Origin: a virus
DNA: 24,321 bases
Reading direction: 5' to 3' (one strand)
Virus record (IMG/VR): IMGVR_UViG_3300030085_002447
Location: 1-24,321 of that record
The translations under genes and the position numbers were made by a program. Position 1 is the first letter of the stretch. Each line of letters starts with the position of its first letter. Positions 1 through 8,156 of the stretch are shown in pieces. The notes beneath the pieces were generated by a model. It had not been told where the DNA came from and made no database searches. It saw only the letters and a program-made list of their open reading frames with translations.

Positions 1-1162
1 TAGTTGTGATGTCTCCACCATCAACATTCAGATCAAGATCAACATCAAGGTTATTATTAATACTTGTAGTACCAGATGTGGCACCAATATCAATTGTAGT
101 TGCAGCACCGAAAGCATTGACGGTGGTTGCAGTTGTATTGTAGAGATTTTGATTTGTCTGTGTACCAACAACAGTCGGATTACCGATTGTCATCGTGCCA
201 GAGTTTGCACCCATTGCTAGGGTAGTTGCTGCACCGAAGGCGTTAACTGTAGTAGCAGTAGTATTAAAGACGTTCTGTGTGGTTTCAGTACCATCAACGG
301 TGTTATTGCCGAAAGTAGTTGCACCAGCACCAGATGCACCGATATTAATATCAGTACCAGCGCCAAATGCATTTACCGTAGTAGCAGTTGCATTGAATAC
401 ATTCTGAGTTGTTTCAGTACCAACTAAGGTTCCAGAACCTAAAGTTGTGGTATGAGCACCAGATGCACCAATATTGATTGCAGTAGCTGTACCAAACGCA
501 TTAATTGTAGTTGCGTTTGTGTTCAACAAATTGAACGATGTTTGGTTGGTAGTAAGATCACCACCATCGATATTTACATCACCATCAAAATCAATATTAC
601 CAGTAGCATTTAATGTACCATTAATCGTGACATCAACACTACTGTAGTTCCAATTTGCACCTGTTACGACAACTTCGTCATTACCATTCTCGTCATATTC
701 AATCTTTGCATCCTTATCGGAACCAAACGAGAGGAACGTGTCATCAACAATATTGATTTCACCAGAACCAGCAGGATCTAAGATGATATCACCATTCGAG
801 TTAGTCGTAGAAATGGTGTTTGCATCAAAAGTAAGGTTATCGACATTCAGGATGTCAATTTTTGAATCTTGGTCAACGACCAATGCAGAGTTTGCAGTCA
901 AAGTACCATGTTGGTGGTCCAACATGTCAGTGAAGTACTTACCACCGATTACATCGATGTTTGCGGCATGACCGCTTGCGTCCTCGGTGCCTTGACCGAC
1001 GAACAATTTACCGCCAGCAACAACGGAAGAACCGCCACCAGCTTGTACCTTATCAGGATATGTACCTGCACCATAACTGTATGCGGGTTCACCATTTCTC
1101 AGGTTTCCTGGTGTTGCTGTTGGAGAGGTACTAGACCTCTTTAGCTTTAAAAACGTGCTCAT
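1..1162 (-). CDS. Repeat-built tail fibre-like virion protein, N-terminal part (3' end outside window)
   Basis: The reading frame is open from an ATG at 1162 to the left edge, 387 codons without a stop, so only the N-terminal part is present. AGGA lies seven bases before the ATG. The N-terminus (MSTFLKLKRSSTSPTATPGN) resembles the start of many marine phage fibre proteins, where a short basic segment is followed by a line about the parameters of a displayed shaft. Residues about 85-200 are Asp/Asn-rich beta-type sequence. From about residue 205 there are four tandem 42-43-aa repeats with the core TTxNAFGxxTxxxxGA and a TxxNxxN link. The low-complexity Thr/Asn/Gly/Ala composition suggests an elongated trimeric beta shaft. 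It follows two small structural genes and lies downstream of the baseplate block. The role (host-contact fibre or baseplate appendage) is inferred; the receptor-binding end is not in view. Confidence 0.8.
   Translation of the reverse strand, partial: MSTFLKLKRSSTSPTATPGNLRNGEPAYSYGAGTYPDKVQAGGGSSVVAGGKLFVGQGTEDASGHAANIDVIGGKYFTDMLDHQHGTLTANSALVVDQDSKIDILNVDNLTFDANTISTTNSNGDIILDPAGSGEINIVDDTFLSFGSDKDAKIEYDENGNDEVVVTGANWNYSSVDVTINGTLNATGNIDFDGDVNIDGGDLTTNQTSFNLLNTNATTINAFGTATAINIGASGAHTTTLGSGTLVGTETTQNVFNATATTVNAFGAGTDINIGASGAGATTFGNNTVDGTETTQNVFNTTATTVNAFGAATTLAMGANSGTMTIGNPTVVGTQTNQNLYNTTATTVNAFGAATTIDIGATSGTTSINNNLDVDLDLNVDGGDITT
60..545 (-). repeat. Four in-frame 126-129-bp tandem repeats in the fibre gene
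   Basis: On the minus strand the codons for NAFG recur at about 502-492, 373-363, 244-234 and 118-108. The spacings are 129, 129 and 126 bases, that is 43, 43 and 42 residues. Around them the units share TTQNVFNxTATTVNAFG and then a GA(S/N)-containing half. The copies are similar but not identical at the DNA level, so the array is diverged rather than a fresh duplication. It may continue beyond the left edge. Confidence 0.85.
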
Positions 1163-1184
1163 TGTTGTATCCTAGTAGAAAGAA

Positions 1185-1397
1185 TTAATAGAATCCTGCG
1201 TTGATCGTAAGACCGTCATTTTCAAGAATGTTTCTCGCTACCCAAGTCTGAGTTGCAAGATCATACTGCAATACAGCACCATCACCAGCACTTCCTAGGT
1301 TGACATCCGTCAGAGACGATAGTCTACCTGCAGAACCACCAGAGGCGGCAACAGTAATCACTTTTGGTGTGTTTGAAACGGTGACCTTTGTATTCAT
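1185..1397 (-). CDS. Small virion protein with fibre-like motif (70 aa)
   Basis: The 70-aa product contains LSSLTDVNLGSAGDGAVLQY followed by a TWVARN segment. This resembles the 'SLxDVxxxxxxDGxVLxYDxxTxxWV' module seen inside many phage tail fibres and other virion proteins (family knowledge from memory). It ends in Gly-Phe-Tyr. The start ATG at 1397 overlaps the TGA of the preceding 110-aa gene (ATGA) and has AGGAG seven bases upstream, so the start is secure. The next gene, the fibre, begins 22 bases after its stop. A structural role next to the fibre, such as a connector or accessory fibre piece, is inferred from sequence style and position only. There is no membrane segment or signal peptide. 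Confidence 0.72.
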   Translation of the reverse strand: MNTKVTVSNTPKVITVAASGGSAGRLSSLTDVNLGSAGDGAVLQYDLATQTWVARNILENDGLTINAGFY

Positions 1398-1726
1398 GTA
1401 GTTACTCCTGGATTAACAGTAACGACGCCCTCGATCACTCTCGTTTTAGTTCCTCCTGCGGAGGTTACAACAACATCGTAGAGATACCTTCCGGCTTCTA
1501 AAGTTGCTGTTGTGGACGCAAGCAGTGTAAGTACCACTGTTCCGGCTTGAGTGCCAGAAACTGTTGCAACAAAACTAGTCGATGTAGAACTAGAGTAAGA
1601 CTTTTTGAGTTTTGCCTCGGCTGTATACCCAGACAAATTCCAAGCAGCATTGCTGTCATCATAGACACCAACCTGAACAGTGAAGTCCGCACCCTGATCT
1701 ACATATAGATTATGTACTGCTGCCAT
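1394..1726 (-). CDS. Small Ig-like beta-sandwich virion protein (110 aa)
   Basis: The 110-aa product has the pattern YVDQGADFTVQVGVYDDSN, then LSGYTAEAKLKKSY, then EAGRYLYDVVVT and a final VIEGVVTVNPGVTT. This matches a common family of small phage proteins ('...QGxxFTxxxxxxDxxxxxxxLTGYTAxAxxRKSY...GxYxYDxxxT...'), predicted to fold as an Ig-like or BppU-N-like beta sandwich and to be part of the virion. The ATG at 1726 sits 22 bases after an exact TATAAATA late promoter element. No strong ribosome-binding site is visible (GGTAAG at about 1744-1739 is weak). The stop codon overlaps the start of the next gene (ATGA), suggesting coupled translation. The precise location in the particle is unknown. 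Confidence 0.75.
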   Translation of the reverse strand: MAAVHNLYVDQGADFTVQVGVYDDSNAAWNLSGYTAEAKLKKSYSSSTSTSFVATVSGTQAGTVVLTLLASTTATLEAGRYLYDVVVTSAGGTKTRVIEGVVTVNPGVTT

Positions 1727-1747
1727 TGAGGTTTTACCACTTACCTT

Positions 1748-1755
1748 TATTTATA
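1748..1755 (-). promoter_or_regulatory. T4-type late promoter element TATAAATA (exact)
   Basis: The minus strand reads TATAAATA, identical to the T4 late promoter -10 element recognised by the gp55 sigma-like factor. It lies in the 44-base gap between the 70-aa gene and the 110-aa gene, 22 bases before the ATG at 1726. Transcripts would carry a leader of about 15 bases. Confidence 0.8.
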
Positions 1756-1770
1756 CAGAGAGTTTGTCTC

Positions 1771-1983
1771 TCAAGTATTTATATGGTTCAGTACTTGTTT
1801 GAGTAAATCTTTGAGTTCGCCTATTTCTTCTTCGATCTTATCTAGTCTCTCTTCTTTCTGAATTCTAGACTTATAAGATTTCATATATTCCTCGTAATTA
1901 CGAGTATTGGTATTAATAATGGCACCAGATCTACCATCTCTGGTAAGATCTGGGAAACCATCAACCTTCATGTTTTTCGTCAT
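1771..1983 (-). CDS. Small coiled-coil protein of marine T4-like phages (70 aa)
   Basis: The 70-aa product begins MTKNMKVDGFPDLTRD and continues GRSGAIINTN, followed by a strongly charged helical half (EERLDKIEEEIGELKDLLKQ, about residues 43-62) with heptad-like spacing. The pattern 'MKVxGxxxLxRDxxxGAIINT' plus a short C-terminal helix is one I recall from small conserved hypotheticals in cyanophage structural regions; no function is known to me. The ATG at 1983 overlaps the TGA of the 2045-aa gene (ATGA). There is no clear ribosome-binding site, so translation probably depends on reinitiation. It may be a small virion or assembly protein; the oligomeric coiled coil is inferred. Confidence 0.75.
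   Translation of the reverse strand: MTKNMKVDGFPDLTRDGRSGAIINTNTRNYEEYMKSYKSRIQKEERLDKIEEEIGELKDLLKQVLNHINT
1776..1783 (-). promoter_or_regulatory. Second T4-type late promoter element TATAAATA (exact), tandem
   Basis: A second exact TATAAATA lies 28 bases upstream of the first, within the last codons of the 70-aa gene that ends at 1771. It could be a second late start point for the small-gene and fibre block, or a chance match in AT-rich coding sequence. Its position next to another exact copy favours function. Confidence 0.55.
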
Positions 1984-4900
1984 ACTGCAAGTGCAATCGC
2001 TCTAAAGTTTTTGATTAATGGAACGTTACTTTGATCATCACCGATCATAACAAGTTTAATTGTAAACTCCTTGTACGCTGGCAAACCAGTAGATTCAAAT
2101 TCAAATGCTTTAAACTGATTACCATCAACAGGAGATAATGGATAACTTGTAGAAGGAATCTCTACATATTCAAGTAAATTAAAATCATCAATTACATCAT
2201 CACTCTTAGACTTCAAGAATACCTTGATATCAACTCCTTGTTTTCTGACACCATCAAAGAGAACTTTGACTGAAGTAGCAGAATTTTCGAGAGTAACTTT
2301 CTTTGTTACATATACGGCATCATGTAATGATCCAGATGATTCTAAATCTTTAGATAATGTAGTGGAAATATTTCCATTCACATCCTTAACGGAATTAATT
2401 CTGTTCATAGAAGTGATTACAGAAGATCCATCGAGTTCAATAATTGGACTCAAGGAAGATACTGTAGTTGACATCTCTACATCTAATGTGAAAGATGCGG
2501 CTGATCCAAAATATTCAGTTTGATTTGGTTCAGATAAAATTACTCTAGAAGAATCAAGTTCGTTAATTTCAAGGTTGGATACAGAAGTAGAACCCACAGA
2601 AGCAAATGTTCCTGTACTTTGTTGAGTAACATTAGATCCAGAAACTGTACTAATCTTATAGTTCAATGAAGTACCAGATAAGACTACATCATTGATTCGT
2701 GGTGTAATAGATTCAAACTGGAAGTTTCTTGTAGCATTGATTGCAGATCCACCTGTTTGTAGTGTGGTGTTTGCGTTAGAAGCAACCGAGATTTGATATC
2801 TATCCATATCAACAATCTTAGTTAGTTTGTGACGCTTATTGATCTGAGTCAAAGGAACACCATTAAGACTATAAACTTCAACAGCAGAACTGTTGTTATG
2901 TGCAACAATGACTGTATTACTGATACCACGACCACCAGAAGGAACTGTGATGGTATTTCCATTTACTGCACTATAAGCAACAATCTCATTATCAATAAGG
3001 ACATAACCTAAATTGAGATCACTGATTGGAGCGTTATTGATTTGTGTTGGAATAAAAGTTCCATCAGAAATATTCAGAGCAGTAGCAACAGTAAACTGTG
3101 TATTACCCATATTAGTCTGAAGTTTGACTGTTGGGATATCAGTCTTTACGCCAGAAATATCTACATAATTTTGAAGTGTATGCATACAATGATTTGGATG
3201 CAAAATTTCAATATTTGTACTACCAGATGTCATGTACAAAGAGTCGTTTGGAATCTTGACACTAGAAATCTTTTTGTTTGGTAGTGAAGCTGTAAGAGTT
3301 GTGTTTGTAGTAAACTCTGCTCTATTAATAGTAAATTTAATATCTTCAAACTGATCAGCATTCCAAATACTCATGTTCTGAGATTTGAACAAACTACCAA
3401 CTGCTGGTTGTTTGTGAATGACTTGATTAGTGGTTACATCTAATTCATTTAGTCTAGACACCCAAACTTTATAGTTCAGAGATCTCGTTCTTAAAACAAA
3501 TGCATAGTCATTACCTTCTGCAACAAACACAGGTGTGTCGAAAGTAAATCTTGTAGGAATAGATGCATTTGTAGATGCAGTAATAGAAGATGCTTCAATT
3601 GTCTTCGTACTATTAGGTAAAATAGTTTCAGTTGGGAAACCATTTTCAATAGTTCTGATGTCAATAGTTACGGGTACTGAATCATCCTTGGACTGGAAGA
3701 ATACATCGATAGAACTGATGAACATTCCTCCTGGTTGGTCAACAAAGAAAGACTGCGCCAGAGGGTCACCACGACGAGGTGGTGGTGGTGGGGGATCTGG
3801 GATGAATCTAGTTCTGGTTTCACGAATTGGAGTAGTTGTAATCTCGGGAATCTTGAAGTCAAGACTCATGCTAGTAACATCGAGCAATGTACCTTCACTG
3901 TCATAATTAGCAACAGCATTTGTATCTGATACACCAGAGATCGTAGTATTATCAACCTGATCTGTTAGTACAAATCTAGACTGACCAGTCTCAATCTGAT
4001 TTCCTGGTAACAGAATGAATGCATCGACATCACCGACTTCATTTGATTCGATTCTTGGAGTAGTTAAAGTTACTTCTGCGATAGCACCTGTTGTGACACC
4101 AGTAAATCTAAGTTTGGTTCCAAGAGAAGGTGGATCCAATAAAGTACCGTCATCGACAGTTACGTTATCAATTGCAAGAACTGTGGATGCAGAACTATAT
4201 GATGCAGATAGTGTAGAATCATATTTGTTTGGAGCAACAAGATCCGCTTGAATCTTTCTTCCAGTAGTAGATGCATCTTGTGCTTCGATAGTTACCTTTT
4301 CACCAACAACAAAGGATGTATTATTTACAGTTCTGGTAATACCACGGAATAATTTTGGATATACAACACCATTTTGGTCTGTACCATCAATAAACAAATA
4401 TAAATCCGAGTTTGGTTTCATTCTAGAAACAAAACAATCAATAACCAAAGATCTTGCAAATCTAATAGATTCTAAAGAATTAATTCTATCACCAACTTCA
4501 ATATTTTGAGTTGTAGAACTAAACTCATTTCTTACGCCAGTTCTTTCCTCAGTGATTCTTCTTCCACCACTTCTTCTTCTAGAACCAATTCTAGACCAAG
4601 AACCCCACTCATTACCATCAGCACCACTACGATCATACAGGAACTTGATAGGACCCGTTAAGTCGATTTCTGGTACGTTTTCAAGAGCAGTTCTTTGAGT
4701 ATCATACCAAACATCTCTTGCAGGTGAAATCTGGAAATCTCCGACCCAAGTTACAGTATTGAATGGGTTTAAGTTTACAACTCTACTTGCATATGGATTT
4801 TCACTGTAAGAAACCTCTGAATATGGTAGAGTTAAATATGTTCCAGTCTTTCTTAGTTCACCAACTTTTTCTACACTACCAAACCCAACAGATAATTCAA

Positions 4901-7900
4901 TTGTTACATCAGCTTGTAATCCGATGTTATTGGTGTATGGATATGGACGAACTAAACCTTTATCAATGTCTAGAGAAACATTATAGTCAATATTTGATGT
5001 TGCAGCAAAATTAGAAGACCTAAAATTATCAACTAAGAAACCATTCTTAAATCTATTATTTCCATTAGCATCAAGAATTGCAAGATTATTGGTGTCAGTT
5101 TCAAGAAGACTTAGTGTAGTGTAATATTCAATGTTATCAATTCTAGTCTCAAGACTACCAATATCCTTCATGGTAAATCTCTTTGTCTTTTCGGTAGAGA
5201 TTTTAACAGTCTTGGTATCTTTCAGATATGCAGGAACATCCAATGTTGCAAGCAACAAGGCATTAGAAACTGTAATAGGGATAGTTGGATTTACAGATGG
5301 AGATCCAGTAGAAACTTTAAATTCGCCATTCTTATCCAAGAACAATCTATCAATTCTACCAAGATAGTAGTTATAGTCATAACTAATTACCTCTGCTGGG
5401 AATGGGAATGGGGCAGTAGATTTAGTGTTTCCATATAAGTCAAATGCCGAATTAGAACCACCCGCAACATATGGAGAAACTGCAGCACCAGTGCCTGAAG
5501 ATGTGGATGGCGAATAGCTTTGTCTGAAATCAAAAATGTCGGTATATGAAATACCTTCATATGTGTTAGGAATTTTATCGTAGTCAATCTTTGTAGTATC
5601 AAAAGAATTTGCTGCAAAGAAATCATTATTAGTATTCACATGATCAAAATGATCAAACACTACATTAATTTTATTCTGAGGAGTTGGTCTATTGTTTAGT
5701 CTCTGTAACTTAGAAATTCTATAAGAATCAGAAACATCATTCTTAATTAGAGCATAGTTATTAGTAACGTCTTTATATTGACCATGAACAACGTCAGTTA
5801 AAAATCTACCCACGAGTGATGGGTTAGATGTAACAACAACCTGTGTAGTTAGATTAGATCCTTCTACAAATTTTATATCAGAAATATAAACAACATGAAG
5901 AGTTGTTCCATTGACATGAATAACTTCAGCAACGACATCATTCAATTTTAAGATATCACCAACAACAATACCAGAGACATCATTGATAATGACTCTATCA
6001 AACATATCATTATCAGAAACACCAGCAACTAAAGCTTCATGGACTCTATGCACTTTGTAAACATCTGGGAATTTTAGATTGATTTCTTTATCATCAAATC
6101 TATTTCCATATGTTGTGTATGTACTGTCCTTTTTATTTGGTACAGAAAGGAAAGTAAACTGTTGTGGTGTTTTTTCTCTAGAAGCGGTATTATTTACTCT
6201 TAGTTTATAGTAAACATCTACAGCACCAGTTACAGAAGGTGTAATATTGGATAAAGTTAAAGTATTTCCATTAATACCTGCAGTCGCTGTGTGAACTCCA
6301 CCTGCAGCGGAAAGGATGGTAAATCCAGTAGAAAGAACAGTATAGTTGTTAGGGGCACTAATAGATACTTGATTTCCAGAAACAGTCTTTGTTACCTTGT
6401 CTAACTTAACATATGAAAAATCATCTACAGATTTTACAGGTAAACCAGATGCAGAAACATAGAAGTTTTTATTTTGTGATTTTAAAACATTACCTGTGAT
6501 ATCTGTAACAAACCCACTACCATTGATAGCCGATGCTACATCAGCAATAGTATAATCAGTTACTTGTGTAAGAGTAAGACTTACATCATCTCTACTATTT
6601 GTTACTACGTCATTTTGAGCAAATTTACCAGTTAACTGTCTGAGTTCAATTGTTAGTGTGCTACCAGAAATTGTTGCACTATTAACTACAGCACGAGCTC
6701 CCTTTGGTGTGAAAATAAAGTCACCTTCAATCAAATTAGTAGAAGATGCAGCAGCGGTAACTACAGTATAAGTAGTTACTTCAGAAACATACAATCTATT
6801 TCCAGAAATACCAATTGCTTTTGCAAGACCAATACTTAAGTTTGATGAATTTCTGAGAGTAAGTGTCTCGTTTAAAGTTACAGACCCAAGAATGCTTGAA
6901 TACTCAAAGTAGTTTCCAAAATCAATATTTGTTGCTTTATTATTAACATCAAAAGAAGATCTTGGTTTTTCTACAGTTACATATCTTTTAGCAACATTAT
7001 TAATCTCATATCCTCTTACATATGCTTTACCAGGAGATACTTCGACAGTGTAAAAGTTTCTACCATCAATAGAATTTTCTGGATCCGTTGCGATAGGAGT
7101 TCTGTTTAAAATAGTTCTACCATCTTCAATGACAGTGTTAACTGGGTAGATGCCACCGTTCTTTCCTGTATCTAAGGTTTCATATACCTTAAAGGTGAAG
7201 TCTGTTAAGGTATAATCACCAGACTCGTCAAAAGTTCTTCTGGCAAGATTTTTTTCTAATTCATTATATACAGAAGTTTCTACTAATTCTTGGAGTGTAC
7301 CATCCTGAAGTCTTAACAATTCAATAAAGTCTGAATTGTCCGAGAATGTAATAATATCTTTCGATAATTTTGCTGAAATCTTTAATCTATCAGCACCAGG
7401 AGCAGCAAAGTTAGTCGAACCATTTGCGTTATCAAATAGACTATCATCTTCATTAGAAGATACAATCTCTTCAGTAACTGTCAAACCAACCTTATATGTT
7501 GGTTTATTAGAGTACTGATCTAAGATTACAAAAGAATCTTCTACTTGTACAAAGTATCCTCTAATGTAATATACACCCTCAGTTAGATATGCAATACTAC
7601 CAGTATAGGTAGTTGCATTAACGAGAGAAGTAACAGCAAGAGCAGTGGTTTGACCTTTTTCTACAAGGATTTCATTATTTTTAAACTTGGTTAACTGACT
7701 ACCAGATTCGGTAATACCACTCTTTGTATATTTGACATAAAGAGTGAGGGAGTCTTTCTCAGATTCGGCAACACTGAGACTGTTGACTACGATACCTTCC
7801 ACACCAGACTCTGAACCTACGAGAGTCTTTCCGACTAAGGTTGTCCTATATGATTCTACTTCAACCCCATTAACAAGGTTCTGGACAAGAACAGCAGGAT

Positions 7901-8117
7901 ATTCAAGATCATATCCAACTTGACCAGGAATTACTACAGAACCATCTTTAAAAGTATGATTACCAAATTGCTCAATCTGATTTTGCAGTTGCGTTTGCAT
8001 CTGCGTTAACTCTCTAGACTGAACTGGTAATCCAGGCTTGAAAAGAATCTTCTGGTAATTTTTCGACTTATCAAAGTCGTCAAAATACGGTGCCAGTTTA
8101 AGGTTGGTCTTTTGCAT
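1980..8117 (-). CDS. Giant DUF4815-type virion structural protein (2045 aa), gp9/gp10 position
   Basis: The N-terminus (LKLAPYFDDFDKSKNY, then a KPGLPVQSRELTQMQTQLQN segment) is the signature I associate with DUF4815. It is followed by YYIRGYFVQV (about residue 190), an APGADRLK segment and GKAYVRGYEI (about residue 360), all recurring in this family. Around residue 1120 there is NPFNTVTWVGDFQISPARDV. A PPPPPP hinge near residue 1445 leads into DPLAQSFFV and VTIDIRTIENGFPTETI, a jelly-roll-like module repeated across phage virion proteins. Later come IDNEIVAY with GGRG, then SPIIELDGSSV, and a C-terminal KNFRAIALAV strand. It follows gp8, where T4 has gp9 and gp10, so a baseplate wedge-to-fibre attachment role is likely. 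T4 gp10 is 602 aa; homology to it is not shown here. A CATAAATA late promoter variant precedes the ATG. The only SD-like AGGA lies about 13 bases upstream of the start, farther than usual. Confidence 0.87.
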   Translation of the reverse strand: MQKTNLKLAPYFDDFDKSKNYQKILFKPGLPVQSRELTQMQTQLQNQIEQFGNHTFKDGSVVIPGQVGYDLEYPAVLVQNLVNGVEVESYRTTLVGKTLVGSESGVEGIVVNSLSVAESEKDSLTLYVKYTKSGITESGSQLTKFKNNEILVEKGQTTALAVTSLVNATTYTGSIAYLTEGVYYIRGYFVQVEDSFVILDQYSNKPTYKVGLTVTEEIVSSNEDDSLFDNANGSTNFAAPGADRLKISAKLSKDIITFSDNSDFIELLRLQDGTLQELVETSVYNELEKNLARRTFDESGDYTLTDFTFKVYETLDTGKNGGIYPVNTVIEDGRTILNRTPIATDPENSIDGRNFYTVEVSPGKAYVRGYEINNVAKRYVTVEKPRSSFDVNNKATNIDFGNYFEYSSILGSVTLNETLTLRNSSNLSIGLAKAIGISGNRLYVSEVTTYTVVTAAASSTNLIEGDFIFTPKGARAVVNSATISGSTLTIELRQLTGKFAQNDVVTNSRDDVSLTLTQVTDYTIADVASAINGSGFVTDITGNVLKSQNKNFYVSASGLPVKSVDDFSYVKLDKVTKTVSGNQVSISAPNNYTVLSTGFTILSAAGGVHTATAGINGNTLTLSNITPSVTGAVDVYYKLRVNNTASREKTPQQFTFLSVPNKKDSTYTTYGNRFDDKEINLKFPDVYKVHRVHEALVAGVSDNDMFDRVIINDVSGIVVGDILKLNDVVAEVIHVNGTTLHVVYISDIKFVEGSNLTTQVVVTSNPSLVGRFLTDVVHGQYKDVTNNYALIKNDVSDSYRISKLQRLNNRPTPQNKINVVFDHFDHVNTNNDFFAANSFDTTKIDYDKIPNTYEGISYTDIFDFRQSYSPSTSSGTGAAVSPYVAGGSNSAFDLYGNTKSTAPFPFPAEVISYDYNYYLGRIDRLFLDKNGEFKVSTGSPSVNPTIPITVSNALLLATLDVPAYLKDTKTVKISTEKTKRFTMKDIGSLETRIDNIEYYTTLSLLETDTNNLAILDANGNNRFKNGFLVDNFRSSNFAATSNIDYNVSLDIDKGLVRPYPYTNNIGLQADVTIELSVGFGSVEKVGELRKTGTYLTLPYSEVSYSENPYASRVVNLNPFNTVTWVGDFQISPARDVWYDTQRTALENVPEIDLTGPIKFLYDRSGADGNEWGSWSRIGSRRRSGGRRITEERTGVRNEFSSTTQNIEVGDRINSLESIRFARSLVIDCFVSRMKPNSDLYLFIDGTDQNGVVYPKLFRGITRTVNNTSFVVGEKVTIEAQDASTTGRKIQADLVAPNKYDSTLSASYSSASTVLAIDNVTVDDGTLLDPPSLGTKLRFTGVTTGAIAEVTLTTPRIESNEVGDVDAFILLPGNQIETGQSRFVLTDQVDNTTISGVSDTNAVANYDSEGTLLDVTSMSLDFKIPEITTTPIRETRTRFIPDPPPPPPRRGDPLAQSFFVDQPGGMFISSIDVFFQSKDDSVPVTIDIRTIENGFPTETILPNSTKTIEASSITASTNASIPTRFTFDTPVFVAEGNDYAFVLRTRSLNYKVWVSRLNELDVTTNQVIHKQPAVGSLFKSQNMSIWNADQFEDIKFTINRAEFTTNTTLTASLPNKKISSVKIPNDSLYMTSGSTNIEILHPNHCMHTLQNYVDISGVKTDIPTVKLQTNMGNTQFTVATALNISDGTFIPTQINNAPISDLNLGYVLIDNEIVAYSAVNGNTITVPSGGRGISNTVIVAHNNSSAVEVYSLNGVPLTQINKRHKLTKIVDMDRYQISVASNANTTLQTGGSAINATRNFQFESITPRINDVVLSGTSLNYKISTVSGSNVTQQSTGTFASVGSTSVSNLEINELDSSRVILSEPNQTEYFGSAASFTLDVEMSTTVSSLSPIIELDGSSVITSMNRINSVKDVNGNISTTLSKDLESSGSLHDAVYVTKKVTLENSATSVKVLFDGVRKQGVDIKVFLKSKSDDVIDDFNLLEYVEIPSTSYPLSPVDGNQFKAFEFESTGLPAYKEFTIKLVMIGDDQSNVPLIKNFRAIALAV
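3765..3800 (-). other. Poly-proline hinge in the 2045-aa protein
   Basis: The reading frame here encodes IPDPPPPPPRRGDP, a run of six prolines followed by two arginines, at about residues 1440-1452. It separates a long N-terminal part from the DPLAQSFFV-type module. A linker or a stiff extended spacer is the simplest reading. Confidence 0.7.
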
Positions 8118-8141
8118 TGCCGAATAAAAGTCCTTTCTTTT

Positions 8142-8149
8142 TATTTATG
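8142..8149 (-). promoter_or_regulatory. Probable late promoter, CATAAATA variant
   Basis: The minus strand reads CATAAATA, one base from the T4 late consensus. It lies in the 39-base gap between gp8 and the 2045-aa gene, 25 bases before the ATG at 8117. The distance matches the other candidate late promoters in the window (20-32 bases from element to start codon). Confidence 0.6.
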
Positions 8150-8156
8150 GGTATAA

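Noticed and set aside
60-545. Regular repeats as a possible CRISPR array
   Set aside because: The units are in-frame protein repeats of 126-129 bases with diverged copies and no unique spacers.
1757-1773. GAGAG/CTCTC inverted repeat as a terminator
   Set aside because: The stem is only 5 bp with no T-run after it, and it lies between two late promoter elements in a co-transcribed block.
3535-3906. Plus-strand frame of 123 aa and many other plus-strand frames of 60-100 aa
   Set aside because: They lie antisense within long, recognisable minus-strand genes, show low-complexity sequence mirroring the repeats, and match no family I know.
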